From Candidatus Thorarchaeota archaeon SMTZ1-83 (lineage in GTDB: Archaea > Asgardarchaeota > Thorarchaeia > Thorarchaeales > Thorarchaeaceae): DNA of 10,410 nt. The stretch lies in NCBI GenBank assembly GCA_001563325.1, contig LRSK01000249.1, positions 1-10,410 on the forward strand, in the 5' to 3' direction. Below are positions 1 to 5,603 of this stretch, piece after piece; position 1 is the first letter of the stretch, and every line of letters begins with the position of its first letter. The position numbers were made by a program, and so were the translations under genes. The notes beneath the pieces were generated by a model. It saw nothing but the letters and a program-made list of their open reading frames with translations, was not told the origin of the DNA and ran no database searches.

Positions 1-187
1 GCCATCGATAATGTGATTTCTCGACTTCTCGTATTTCATCTTCCCAATTTAGAGTATCTACTCCTGCTTGAGGAGCATATGCGGAAAACCATCTTCTTAT
101 ATTAGGTGGAGAGAAGATATCCCCACAAAGCCACCAAGACAAAACATGTGGTATAAGAGATGTCTGTTGATCTGCCCAGGAGTGCAT
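1..187 (-). CDS. Possible partial ORF running off the left edge (uncertain)
   Basis: On the minus strand a frame stays open from an ATG at 187-185 (just after an in-frame TGA) to the window edge, about 62 codons, with a later TTG start possible at 142. The predicted N-terminus contains a stretch reading GDIFSPPNIRRW and then an acidic/basic helix-like segment. I do not recognise it. Against it: six tryptophans in 62 residues is unusually high, the third codon positions are A/T-rich, and the ATG start overlaps the head of the winged-helix gene at 160. A competing plus-strand frame is also open from base 1 to a TAG at 103-105 (34 codons, leucine-rich) and could be the tail of an upstream gene. 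The sequence does not decide between them, and both may be chance. Confidence 0.2.
   Translation of the reverse strand, partial: MHSWADQQTSLIPHVLSWWLCGDIFSPPNIRRWFSAYAPQAGVDTLNWEDEIREVEKSHYRW
96..104 (+). promoter_or_regulatory. TATA-like box before the winged-helix gene
   Basis: The motif CTTATATTA is a reasonable archaeal TATA box. Transcription would then start near 125-130, giving a leader of about 30 nt before the ATG at 160. A weak GTGGT at 148-152 could serve as ribosome binding site. The element is seen only as a sequence match. Confidence 0.3.
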
Positions 188-435
188 TGATCATTTTAGA
201 GCGCCTTACACTCGAAGGTCCGATGACACCTAAGGACATCAGTGTAAGAGTCGACCTGGCACCTAGGACAGTATCTTTTGCTCTGCGGAAGCTAGTTGGC
301 CTCGATTTATGCAAGAAGGTTCCCAACCTACAGGATATGCGCCAGCCCCTGTACCTAGCAGACATGAAAAGAGCCGAGGAGTTCCGCAGGAAGTTCGAGA
401 AAATCATTCTTCAGCTTACTCAGAGATCTCCTTGA
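160..435 (+). CDS. Small winged-helix (MarR-like) transcriptional regulator
   Basis: A 91-residue DNA-binding protein consisting of little more than one winged helix-turn-helix domain. Helix 1 covers about residues 7-19. The segment GPMTPKDISVRVDL followed by APRTVSFALRKLVGLDL (about 20-50) has the MarR/ArsR-type pattern, in which the second helix is the DNA recognition helix. A wing follows, with the NLQDMRQPLY motif (about 56-65) typical of archaeal MarR-like proteins. A basic C-terminal helix (about 70-88) probably serves for dimer contacts. It has no effector domain, so its signal cannot be read. The next gene on the same strand is a small membrane protein 95 nt downstream. A stem-loop and promoter-like element lie in that gap and could be a target, but this is inference. 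The fold is fairly sure; the regulon is unknown. Confidence 0.8.
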   Translation: MSVDLPRSALIILERLTLEGPMTPKDISVRVDLAPRTVSFALRKLVGLDLCKKVPNLQDMRQPLYLADMKRAEEFRRKFEKIILQLTQRSP

Positions 436-456
436 TGCTCTTAGGGCCTCATTAGT

Positions 457-482
457 CGGCTGGAATCATTCTTGCCAGGCCG
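457..482 (+). repeat. Imperfect inverted repeat (stem-loop) before the 62-aa membrane protein gene
   Basis: CGGCTGG at 457-463 can pair with CCAGGCCG at 475-482, giving a 7-bp stem with one bulged base and an 11-nt loop. No T-run follows, so it is a poor intrinsic terminator. It ends just before the TATA-like stretch at 485-494, which would suit an operator, possibly for the winged-helix regulator encoded upstream. It could also be chance. Confidence 0.25.
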
Positions 483-484
483 GT

Positions 485-494
485 TGAAATTAAT
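485..494 (+). promoter_or_regulatory. TATA-like box before the 62-aa membrane protein gene
   Basis: TGAAATTAAT (485-494) resembles a BRE/TATA pair and would place the transcription start near 515-520, only 10-15 nt before the ATG at 531. A GAGGT ribosome binding site lies at 520-524. The weak match makes this tentative; the gene could instead be read through from the regulator upstream. Confidence 0.25.
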
Positions 495-530
495 ACGGGA
501 TGGTTAGATGACAAAGGGAGAGGTCAAAAG

Positions 531-719
531 ATGGCTCACGAAGGTATTACGATAGTCTTGGTGCTGTTGGGAATCGTTCTTCTTGTTTCGTATCAACTTG
601 GCCCAAGCAATGAAGTGCGAGCTGTGAAACAGCTGGAGGCCAAGGCTATGCTGATACCATCTGCCGTCCTACTCTTCATTATCGCCGCGGTGCTGTTCAG
701 CGGAATCCTTGGCCCCTAG
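531..719 (+). CDS. Small two-helix membrane protein, function unknown
   Basis: A 62-residue protein with two hydrophobic helices: about residues 5-23 (ITIVLVLLGIVLLVSYQL) and about 41-60 (LIPSAVLLFIIAAVLFSGIL). A short charged loop (NEVRAVKQLEAK) joins them, suggesting a helical hairpin with both ends on the same side of the membrane. The start is well supported: GAGGT at 520-524 is 6 nt from the ATG, the spacing also seen before dnaK, dnaJ and the MFS gene. It ends by sharing the CTAG tetranucleotide 716-719 with the oppositely oriented CitG-family gene. I do not recognise a family. Candidates such as a small subunit of a membrane complex cannot be told apart from sequence. The good ribosome site and clean helices argue that it is a real gene. 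Confidence 0.65.
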   Translation: MAHEGITIVLVLLGIVLLVSYQLGPSNEVRAVKQLEAKAMLIPSAVLLFIIAAVLFSGILGP

Positions 720-1705
720 TCATACTGCATCGAAATCAGTCTGCAAAAAATCGCGGCAGAAACGAAGTCAGCAGTAGTGCCTGGGTTTAGTAGATTCCCT
801 TCTTCTCGGAGGACCATGTCAAGGTGGTCCAGAAGGTCGTCGGTCGCTTTTCCGTTCATGCCCTCGAGCACGATTTTCGCAGCAAGTGACCGAACCTCCT
901 CAGCGCGTTCAAGTCCTGCCTTCTTGGCGATAAGACCGTCTGGCTTGCGAGAGAGTTGCCAGATGAATGTTCGTACTATCCCTTCTTCAAGGTCTTCCAG
1001 GCTCTCCGCGACCCTTGCCAAGTATGGATGGACTTCGTTGATGATGCCATTGAAGTATTGAGACCATTCCTCGCAGATGGGATCAACTTCAGCTGACCTT
1101 CGAAAGAGGCCTTGGAGAGTAGTTGCGTCCTCTCGGATGTTGTCGTAGACTAAGGGGTTGTCAATGTCATACCGGTCATGAATGTCCGTCCAGGTAGCGT
1201 CTTCCTTGTTCAGTTCCCCGCCAGGTCCAACAATGTGAAACGCCTTGTACAAATTGACTGTGTCCTCGACCGTGGAACTGTCCAGAATTGTCTTCAGCCA
1301 CTTCATCATGGCCTTTGATGTAAAAGAGCCAGACCCTGACACTGTTGCTCCAGCCGCTACCGCAAGAGGTACATGGAGAAGGAGTGTCCCGAAGATCGTA
1401 TTTCTCTGATTCAATCCAGAGAAGACATCTCGAGAGCACTCAAGTATCAGCTTTCCCAGTTGTACCTCTTTGGGCTTTATATCCCCCTCAGCTAGCTTCA
1501 GGCCTGTCTGGGCCGCCATGTACAGCCCTCTCCCCACAAGGGAAGCGCTTGCCAAGAAATGTCTATAGCCTGTATCCGAGAAACGACGGAGACGGCTGAC
1601 ATTTCCCGGTTTCGGAGAACTCACTTCGAGAAGTATAGACAGCTGGCCCAGACTAGCCAACGACCAGGCGATTTCTTCTTTCAAGGCGTTCCTGCAGCCT
1701 GACAT
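716..1705 (-). CDS. CitG/MdcB-family protein (triphosphoribosyl-dephospho-CoA synthase-like)
   Basis: A 329-residue cytosolic protein of the family that joins ATP and dephospho-CoA into the triphosphoribosyl prosthetic-group precursor of citrate or malonate lyase acyl carrier proteins. Family marks seen: LEVSSPKPGNVSR (26-38); GYRHFLASA (46-54); the Gly/Pro-rich NTIFGTLLLHVPLAVAAGA (102-120); GGELNKEDATW (162-172); RKPDGLIAKKAG (253-264); and the C-terminal NPGTTADFVSAAIFCRLI (307-324). It is somewhat longer than the bacterial enzyme of about 290 residues. No citrate lyase, malonate decarboxylase or acyl carrier protein gene is nearby, so the physiological substrate is open. The ATG at 1705 follows CAGGAG with no spacer, and an in-frame stop upstream rules out a longer form. 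A TTG at 1684 is a possible alternative start. Family is firm; activity in archaea is inferred. Confidence 0.85.
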   Translation of the reverse strand: MSGCRNALKEEIAWSLASLGQLSILLEVSSPKPGNVSRLRRFSDTGYRHFLASASLVGRGLYMAAQTGLKLAEGDIKPKEVQLGKLILECSRDVFSGLNQRNTIFGTLLLHVPLAVAAGATVSGSGSFTSKAMMKWLKTILDSSTVEDTVNLYKAFHIVGPGGELNKEDATWTDIHDRYDIDNPLVYDNIREDATTLQGLFRRSAEVDPICEEWSQYFNGIINEVHPYLARVAESLEDLEEGIVRTFIWQLSRKPDGLIAKKAGLERAEEVRSLAAKIVLEGMNGKATDDLLDHLDMVLREEGNLLNPGTTADFVSAAIFCRLISMQYD

Positions 1706-1733
1706 CTCCTGATAAAGGCATTCATGTTCACTG

Positions 1734-1748
1734 GAAAAGCCTAATTAG
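1734..1748. promoter_or_regulatory. Possible shared divergent promoter with a palindromic TATA-like box
   Basis: CTAATTAG (1741-1748) is a perfect palindrome midway between the two divergent starts, about 40 bp from the CitG-family start (1705) and about 33 bp from the membrane-protein start (1778). On the plus strand GAAAAG (1734-1739) sits immediately before it like a BRE. That would place the plus transcript start near 1770, giving a nearly leaderless message, which fits the absence of any ribosome binding site before 1778. Motif-based only. Confidence 0.35.
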
Positions 1749-1777
1749 CATCAGATGAGTGCCCTGCTCGACTCACA

Positions 1778-2107
1778 ATGAGCCTATCTGCCCGGCTGAC
1801 GTTCTCTCAAATCGGCCTTCTCGTGTCCATCATTGTCTATCTTGCAGTGAGAGGGTTCTTTGTTGTCCTTAACATTGGACTTCTATGGACAACTGTTGGT
1901 GGTTTCTTGGCTATTGCCTTTCCAATTCCTTCGACAGCAGTACTCGGATTCACAGCCTGCGTTGTTTCGTATGGTTATTCGTACTTAGGACTCTGGATGA
2001 TGGATCGTGGTTTCCACTACCCCGGCATGTTGACAATCTTCATGGCAACTATAGCTATCCCCGGGGGCCTCGGAGTCTACTCATGGCTCGGGTTTCCACC
2101 CATCTAG
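1778..2107 (+). CDS. Small integral membrane protein, function unknown
   Basis: A 109-residue, very hydrophobic protein with three to four predicted membrane helices: about residues 11-33 (IGLLVSIIVYLAVRGFFVVLN), 35-50, 54-75 (AVLGFTACVVSYGYSYLGLW) and 82-104 (YPGMLTIFMATIAIPGGLGVY). Apart from a short GFHYPGM loop there are few polar residues, and no catalytic or cofactor motif can be seen. The ATG has no Shine-Dalgarno sequence but lies about 33 nt after a TATA-like box, which suits a leaderless or short-leader archaeal transcript. Its TAG stop shares the CTAG at 2104-2107 with the convergent sirtuin gene. I do not recognise the family. It is kept as a real gene because of its coherent hydrophobic pattern and its fit between two well-identified genes. 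Confidence 0.65.
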   Translation: MSLSARLTFSQIGLLVSIIVYLAVRGFFVVLNIGLLWTTVGGFLAIAFPIPSTAVLGFTACVVSYGYSYLGLWMMDRGFHYPGMLTIFMATIAIPGGLGVYSWLGFPPI

Positions 2108-2850
2108 AATCGTGTTATTCTTGGGACTAGTTCTGTGGCCCGCCCTTTCAACACAATATCGGCAACTCCAGTCCTGTTAGTTCCTTCAAGATTGACCAAT
2201 ATTACCTTGGCACCGGAGTTCTTGGCGAGCTGAGGAAGAAAGGCTGCCGGATAGATGGTCAGGCTTGTACCAATTACCAACATCAAGTCAGTTTCTTTGC
2301 ATAACCGTATGGCCTCAGCCATCGGTCCCTGGGGCATGGGCTCACCAAAAAGCACGGCCTCGGATTTGAGAATACCCTCGCACTTTTCACACCTCGGTGG
2401 TATCTCGCCTGCAACAACGCGTCTGTGTATCTCCTCTCCGATGTATTCAGTCCCACAGTCCATACAGTAGGCACGCAGGTAGTTACCGTGGAGTTCTACA
2501 ACTCGAGTGTTCCCAGCCACCTGGTGCAAGTTGTCGATATTCTGAGTGATGACCGCCTGCAGTCTACCCTGCTTCTCGAGTTCGGCCAGCTGAAGGTGTG
2601 CCTCGTTTGGCTTCGCCTTGAGGAGGACTTCAGCAAGCTCTTGCCCCATTGTCCAGAACTTGCTAGGATCTTTGAGAAAGCTCTCGTAAGTTGCATACTC
2701 GTGCGAATCGTACCTCTCCCATAGGCCTCCCTCAGAACGGAAATCTGGAATCCCAGAGTCAACACTTATGCCCGCTCCAGTAAGTGCCGTGACCCTGCTG
2801 GCGCTCTTCACAAGTTCCCTAGCCTTTTCGATCTCTTCTTGTGTTGCCAT
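2104..2850 (-). CDS. Sir2-family NAD-dependent protein deacylase (sirtuin)
   Basis: A 248-residue enzyme that removes acyl groups from protein lysines using NAD+, giving nicotinamide and O-acyl-ADP-ribose. Counting from the ATG at 2850: the NAD-binding ALTGAGISVDSGIPDFRS (22-39), TQNIDNLH (102-109), the catalytic His121 in VELHG, zinc cysteines C129/C132 and C154/C157 (CMDC and CEKC), and GTSLTIYPAA (194-203). The Tyr-x-x-Arg pair of class III desuccinylases (YAWR in archaeal Sir2-Af1) is missing: the matching stretch reads FWTMGQEL. This favours a plain deacetylase. A longer reading from a TTG at 2877 adds nine residues that do not look like sirtuin; the ATG is 6 nt from a weak GGGAAG. Archaeal sirtuins are known to act on the chromatin protein Alba, but the target here is unknown. 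It is divergent from the chaperone operon and convergent with the membrane protein gene. Confidence 0.93.
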   Translation of the reverse strand: MATQEEIEKARELVKSASRVTALTGAGISVDSGIPDFRSEGGLWERYDSHEYATYESFLKDPSKFWTMGQELAEVLLKAKPNEAHLQLAELEKQGRLQAVITQNIDNLHQVAGNTRVVELHGNYLRAYCMDCGTEYIGEEIHRRVVAGEIPPRCEKCEGILKSEAVLFGEPMPQGPMAEAIRLCKETDLMLVIGTSLTIYPAAFLPQLAKNSGAKVILVNLEGTNRTGVADIVLKGRATELVPRITRF

Positions 2851-2923
2851 GATAGTTCTTCCCGAGTATATGTGCAAATGTTGTTTTCGGTAAGGCAGTA
2901 CCGTTTATCCAGCCCACATCGGT

Positions 2924-2959
2924 CGAGGAAACGTAACAGGACTTTGCAGGCTTTCCTCG
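2924..2959. repeat. Inverted repeat upstream of the chaperone promoter
   Basis: Perfect 8-bp arms CGAGGAAA (2924-2931) and TTTCCTCG (2952-2959) are separated by 20 nt. The right arm ends 8 nt before the BRE/TATA-like box of the grpE-dnaK-dnaJ operon. It could be an operator or activator site. It does not match the bacterial CIRCE element (TTAGCACTC arms, 9-nt spacer). By rough arithmetic such a repeat is expected about 0.07 times by chance in this intergenic stretch. Confidence 0.4.
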
Positions 2960-2966
2960 TGCCATG

Positions 2967-2982
2967 TCGAAAAGTTTTTTTT
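2967..2982 (+). promoter_or_regulatory. Putative BRE/TATA core promoter of the grpE-dnaK-dnaJ operon
   Basis: TCGAAAAG (2967-2974) followed by eight T (2975-2982) resembles an archaeal BRE plus an atypical TATA box. Transcription would start near 3003-3008, leaving a leader of about 90 nt before grpE. Inverted repeats lie on both sides (2924-2959 and 3012-3045). The pure T-run is not a classic TTTATA box, so this remains tentative. Confidence 0.4.
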
Positions 2983-3011
2983 GGATTTTGAAGAGTCGCC
3001 CCCGACCGCTG

Positions 3012-3045
3012 GGGAGAGCGATGGGTGGCTGCCTAGGGCTCTCCC
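3012..3045 (+). repeat. Inverted repeat / stem-loop in the putative grpE leader
   Basis: Perfect 8-bp arms GGGAGAGC (3012-3019) and GCTCTCCC (3038-3045) enclose an 18-nt loop, at the predicted 5' end of the chaperone message. The first arm can alternatively pair with CCCC at 3000-3003 through GGGG at 3011-3014, so two exclusive hairpins are possible if the transcript begins before 3000. It may be a DNA operator or a leader RNA structure. It is not followed by a T-run, so a terminator is unlikely. Confidence 0.4.
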
Positions 3046-3096
3046 GATTCTGAATGTGTTTGCGTCTCAGGGATAGACAGGTGGAACGACCAAGCC

Positions 3097-3702
3097 ATGA
3101 CTGAGAAGAATAATGATGATCAAGAAACTGAAAACGAGCCGTTGGTTGAGGATTTGGAAGCCGAAAATGGAGAATCCGAGAGGGCTCCCCTTGATGAACT
3201 CAAGGCTGAGCTCGAAGAGTCGAGGCTCTATGCAGATGAACTTCAGGATAAGTATAAGAGACTTCAGGCCGAGTTTGACAACTACAAGAAGATGACGCAG
3301 AGTCGTTACAGCGAGGTCACCAAGATTGCGGGCGAAGGAGTTATCCTAAAGATGCTCGACGTCTATGACAACATCGAAAGGGCTCTCGAGGAGGGCTTCA
3401 AGAAAGACCTCAAGACAGCGAGGGAAGGTATCGAGGCGGTCGGTCGACAGATGTTCTCTCTGTTGGAGAGGGAGGGAGTTCGTCCTATCGAATCGCTAGG
3501 AAGAGAATTCGACCCATATTACCAACATGCTGTAGGTACTGCCAATGACCAAGAAAAGCCAGATGGTGTAATTGTTGGAGAGTACCAGAAGGGTTACATG
3601 ATTCATGAGAGGGTCCTACGACCAGCGATAGTGGTCGTGAACAGACATGAAATCCCAGAGACGGCCGAGGATAAATTAGAAGAAGAAGACAAAGGTGAGT
3701 AA
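3097..3702 (+). CDS. grpE: GrpE, nucleotide exchange factor of DnaK
   Basis: A 201-residue cytosolic protein that acts as a dimer to release ADP from DnaK and so reset the Hsp70 cycle. The first 35 residues are acidic and probably disordered. Residues about 36-100 form the long coiled-coil helix with the signature [11 protein letters not shown] (55-65) and [11 protein letters not shown] (87-97). The C-terminal beta domain carries EGV (126-128), [11 protein letters not shown] (136-146), VGEYQKGY (160-167) and [10 protein letters not shown] (172-181), all standard GrpE marks. The tail is highly acidic. An AGGTGG at 3079-3084 lies 12 nt before the ATG, longer than elsewhere in the window, but no better in-frame start is visible. 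First gene of the operon: its TAA overlaps the first of two ATGs of dnaK. Confidence 0.96.
   Translation: MTEKNNDDQETENEPLVEDLEAENGESERAPLDELKAELEESRLYADELQDKYKRLQAEFDNYKKMTQSRYSEVTKIAGEGVILKMLDVYDNIERALEEGFKKDLKTAREGIEAVGRQMFSLLEREGVRPIESLGREFDPYYQHAVGTANDQEKPDGVIVGEYQKGYMIHERVLRPAIVVVNRHEIPETAEDKLEEEDKGE
3693..3698 (+). promoter_or_regulatory. Ribosome binding site deciding the dnaK start
   Basis: AGGTGA inside the end of grpE is 3 nt from the ATG at 3702 and 6 nt from the ATG at 3705. The 6-nt spacing matches the dnaJ, MFS and 62-aa protein genes, so the second ATG is preferred. It also gives the usual [14 protein letters not shown] start. Confidence 0.7.
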
Positions 3703-3704
3703 TG

Positions 3705-5579
3705 ATGGCGAAAGTTGTTGGCATTGATTTGGGCACTACAAATAGTGGAGTCGCATATATGGTTGGCGGCAAGCCCACTATTATCACAAATGCAGAAGGC
3801 GGAAGACTGACCCCCTCTGTTGTTGGGATTACACCGAAAGGCGAGATTGTGGTGGGAGAGCTAGCCAAGCGGCAGGCAGTATCTATGCCTGAACGAACTG
3901 TTAGGTCTATAAAGCGAAAGATGGGCCAAGACTACAAGGTGAAGATTGGGGACAAGGAATATACTCCCCAAGAAATCTCGGCAATGATTCTCACGAAACT
4001 GAAGAAGGACGCTGACGCATTTCTAGGAGAGAATGTGGTGAAGGCGGTGATTACTGTCCCGGCCTACTTCAACGACAGTCAGAGACAAGCAACAAGGGAT
4101 GCAGGTCAGATTGCTGGGCTAGAAGTGCTAAGAATCGTCAATGAACCTACAGCTTCTGCTCTTGCTTACAATCTCGACAAGGGAGAGGAACTCAAGATTC
4201 TTGTTTATGACCTAGGTGGAGGAACCTTTGACGTTTCGATACTCGATATAGGTGAGGACGTCTACAAGGTGATCTCTACCAGTGGCAATACGCAGCTTGG
4301 CGGGGATGATTGGGACAACAGGGTCATCAAGTGGGTTGTGGAGAAGTTCAACAAGGAAACAGGCATGAAAATAGACAAGGACCTCTCTGCAATGCAGAGG
4401 ATCCGGGATGCGGCAGAGCAGGCCAAGATAGAGCTTTCGACCGTGAAGCAGACAACGATTAACTTACCATATATCACCGCAGATGAGAGTGGACCAAAGC
4501 ATATCAATATGGAGATCACTAGGTCACAATTCGAGAAAATGACAGATGACCTTGTGCAAGCTACTCTTGGTCCAATTCGGCAGGCGCTCTCAGATGCGAA
4601 GATGGAGCCGGAGCAGATTGACAGGATTTTGCTTGTTGGTGGCGCAACTCGGATGCCAGTGATTCAAGAAACTGTCAGAGCCATGTTCGGAAAGGAAGGT
4701 GATAAGAGCATCAATCCAGATGAAGTCGTTGCTCTGGGTGCCGCGGCACAGGCTGGAGTGATAGCAGGAGAGACCGACATTCTTCTTCTTGACGTCACAC
4801 CGCTGACCTTGGGTATTGAAACACTGGGAGGAGTGGCAACTCCACTGATTGAAAGGAACACCACGATACCGACACGGAAGAGCAAGATATTCTCCACGGC
4901 TGCAGACAATCAGACTGCTGTTGACATTCATGTAACACAGGGTGAGAGACCCATGTCAAAGGACAACATGACATTGGGGAGATTTCAGCTCGTGGGCATC
5001 CCGCCTGCACCAAGAGGGGTTCCACAGATTGAAGTATCATTTGACATTGACGCCAACGGAATCGTGAATGTCAAAGCAAAGGATTTGGCCACAGGAAATG
5101 AGCAAAGCATCACAATCACTGCAAGTACGAATCTCTCCGACACGGATATCGAGCGAATGGTAAAGGAAGCTGAGCAGTATGCAGAGGAGGATGCCAAACG
5201 TAAGGCAGAGGTTGAAACAAAGAACATCGCTGACCAGATGATTTGGCAGGGCGAGAAGCTTGTCAAAGACCTAGGTGACAAGGTACCAAAAGACCTCAAG
5301 AAAGAGCTCGAAACCAAATCCGAAGAGCTCCGAAAGGCAATTGAGGCGGAAGACTACGAGAAGATGAAGATTGGCACTGAAGAAGTCCAGCAAGTCATCT
5401 ATAAGATTTCAGAGAAGGTCTATGGTGCACAGGGACCCGGTGCCGCTGGTTTCGACCCTAGCCAGATGGGGTTTGATCCTGGCCAGATGGGCACGGCTCC
5501 GGGATCTGCTCCCGCAGGAGAATCAGAGAAGCCCGATGACGAGGATGTCGTCGATGTCGACTTCGAGGACATCGAGTAG
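3705..5579 (+). CDS. dnaK: DnaK, Hsp70 molecular chaperone
   Basis: A 624-residue ATP-driven chaperone that binds exposed hydrophobic peptides during folding and stress. In order: ATPase domain with GIDLGTTNS (6-14), [26 protein letters not shown], phosphate loop [10 protein letters not shown] (169-178) and LVGGATRMP; the interdomain linker LLLDVTPL (about 360-367); the substrate-binding beta domain to about residue 480; the helical lid to about 575; and a tail with two FDP(S/G)QMG units ending in the acidic [10 protein letters not shown], close to the bacterial EEVD-like terminus. Between SIKRKMG and EYTPQEISA it lacks the roughly 25-residue insertion present in E. coli DnaK, the short form known from Gram-positives and archaea. 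Archaeal dnaK genes are widely held to come from bacteria. Its start overlaps grpE translationally; dnaJ follows after 24 nt. Confidence 0.97.
   Translation: MAKVVGIDLGTTNSGVAYMVGGKPTIITNAEGGRLTPSVVGITPKGEIVVGELAKRQAVSMPERTVRSIKRKMGQDYKVKIGDKEYTPQEISAMILTKLKKDADAFLGENVVKAVITVPAYFNDSQRQATRDAGQIAGLEVLRIVNEPTASALAYNLDKGEELKILVYDLGGGTFDVSILDIGEDVYKVISTSGNTQLGGDDWDNRVIKWVVEKFNKETGMKIDKDLSAMQRIRDAAEQAKIELSTVKQTTINLPYITADESGPKHINMEITRSQFEKMTDDLVQATLGPIRQALSDAKMEPEQIDRILLVGGATRMPVIQETVRAMFGKEGDKSINPDEVVALGAAAQAGVIAGETDILLLDVTPLTLGIETLGGVATPLIERNTTIPTRKSKIFSTAADNQTAVDIHVTQGERPMSKDNMTLGRFQLVGIPPAPRGVPQIEVSFDIDANGIVNVKAKDLATGNEQSITITASTNLSDTDIERMVKEAEQYAEEDAKRKAEVETKNIADQMIWQGEKLVKDLGDKVPKDLKKELETKSEELRKAIEAEDYEKMKIGTEEVQQVIYKISEKVYGAQGPGAAGFDPSQMGFDPGQMGTAPGSAPAGESEKPDDEDVVDVDFEDIE
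5451..5492 (+). repeat. Two-unit tandem repeat in the DnaK C-terminal tail
   Basis: Two consecutive 21-nt units encode FDPSQMG and FDPGQMG in the Gly/Ala/Met/Pro-rich tail of DnaK. The DNA units differ at several third positions, so the duplication is not fresh. Low-complexity Hsp70 tails commonly vary like this. Confidence 0.7.
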
Positions 5580-5592
5580 AGTGTGTATCACT

Positions 5593-5597
5593 GGTGA
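5593..5597 (+). promoter_or_regulatory. Ribosome binding site supporting a TTG start for dnaJ
   Basis: GGTGA lies in the 24-nt dnaK-dnaJ gap and is exactly 6 nt from the TTG at 5604. Its final TGA is itself an in-frame stop (5595-5597) for the dnaJ frame, so no earlier start can exist. The J-domain begins four codons after the TTG. Confidence 0.7.
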
Positions 5598-5603
5598 AGT
5601 TGA

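Noticed and set aside
102..407. 101-codon minus-strand ORF opposite the winged-helix gene
   Set aside because: It lies antisense to a recognisable regulator, its translation shows no domain pattern, and it has no ribosome binding site.
2851..2877. Nine-residue N-terminal extension of the sirtuin from a TTG
   Set aside because: The ATG at 2850 gives a normal sirtuin N-terminus with suitable spacing to a weak ribosome site; the extension matches nothing in the family.
2924..2959. CIRCE (HrcA) operator
   Set aside because: Arm sequence and spacer length differ from the CIRCE consensus, and no hrcA gene is adjacent.
3012..3045. Intrinsic terminator reading of the inverted repeat before grpE
   Set aside because: No T-run follows the stem, and no gene on the plus strand ends nearby to need it.
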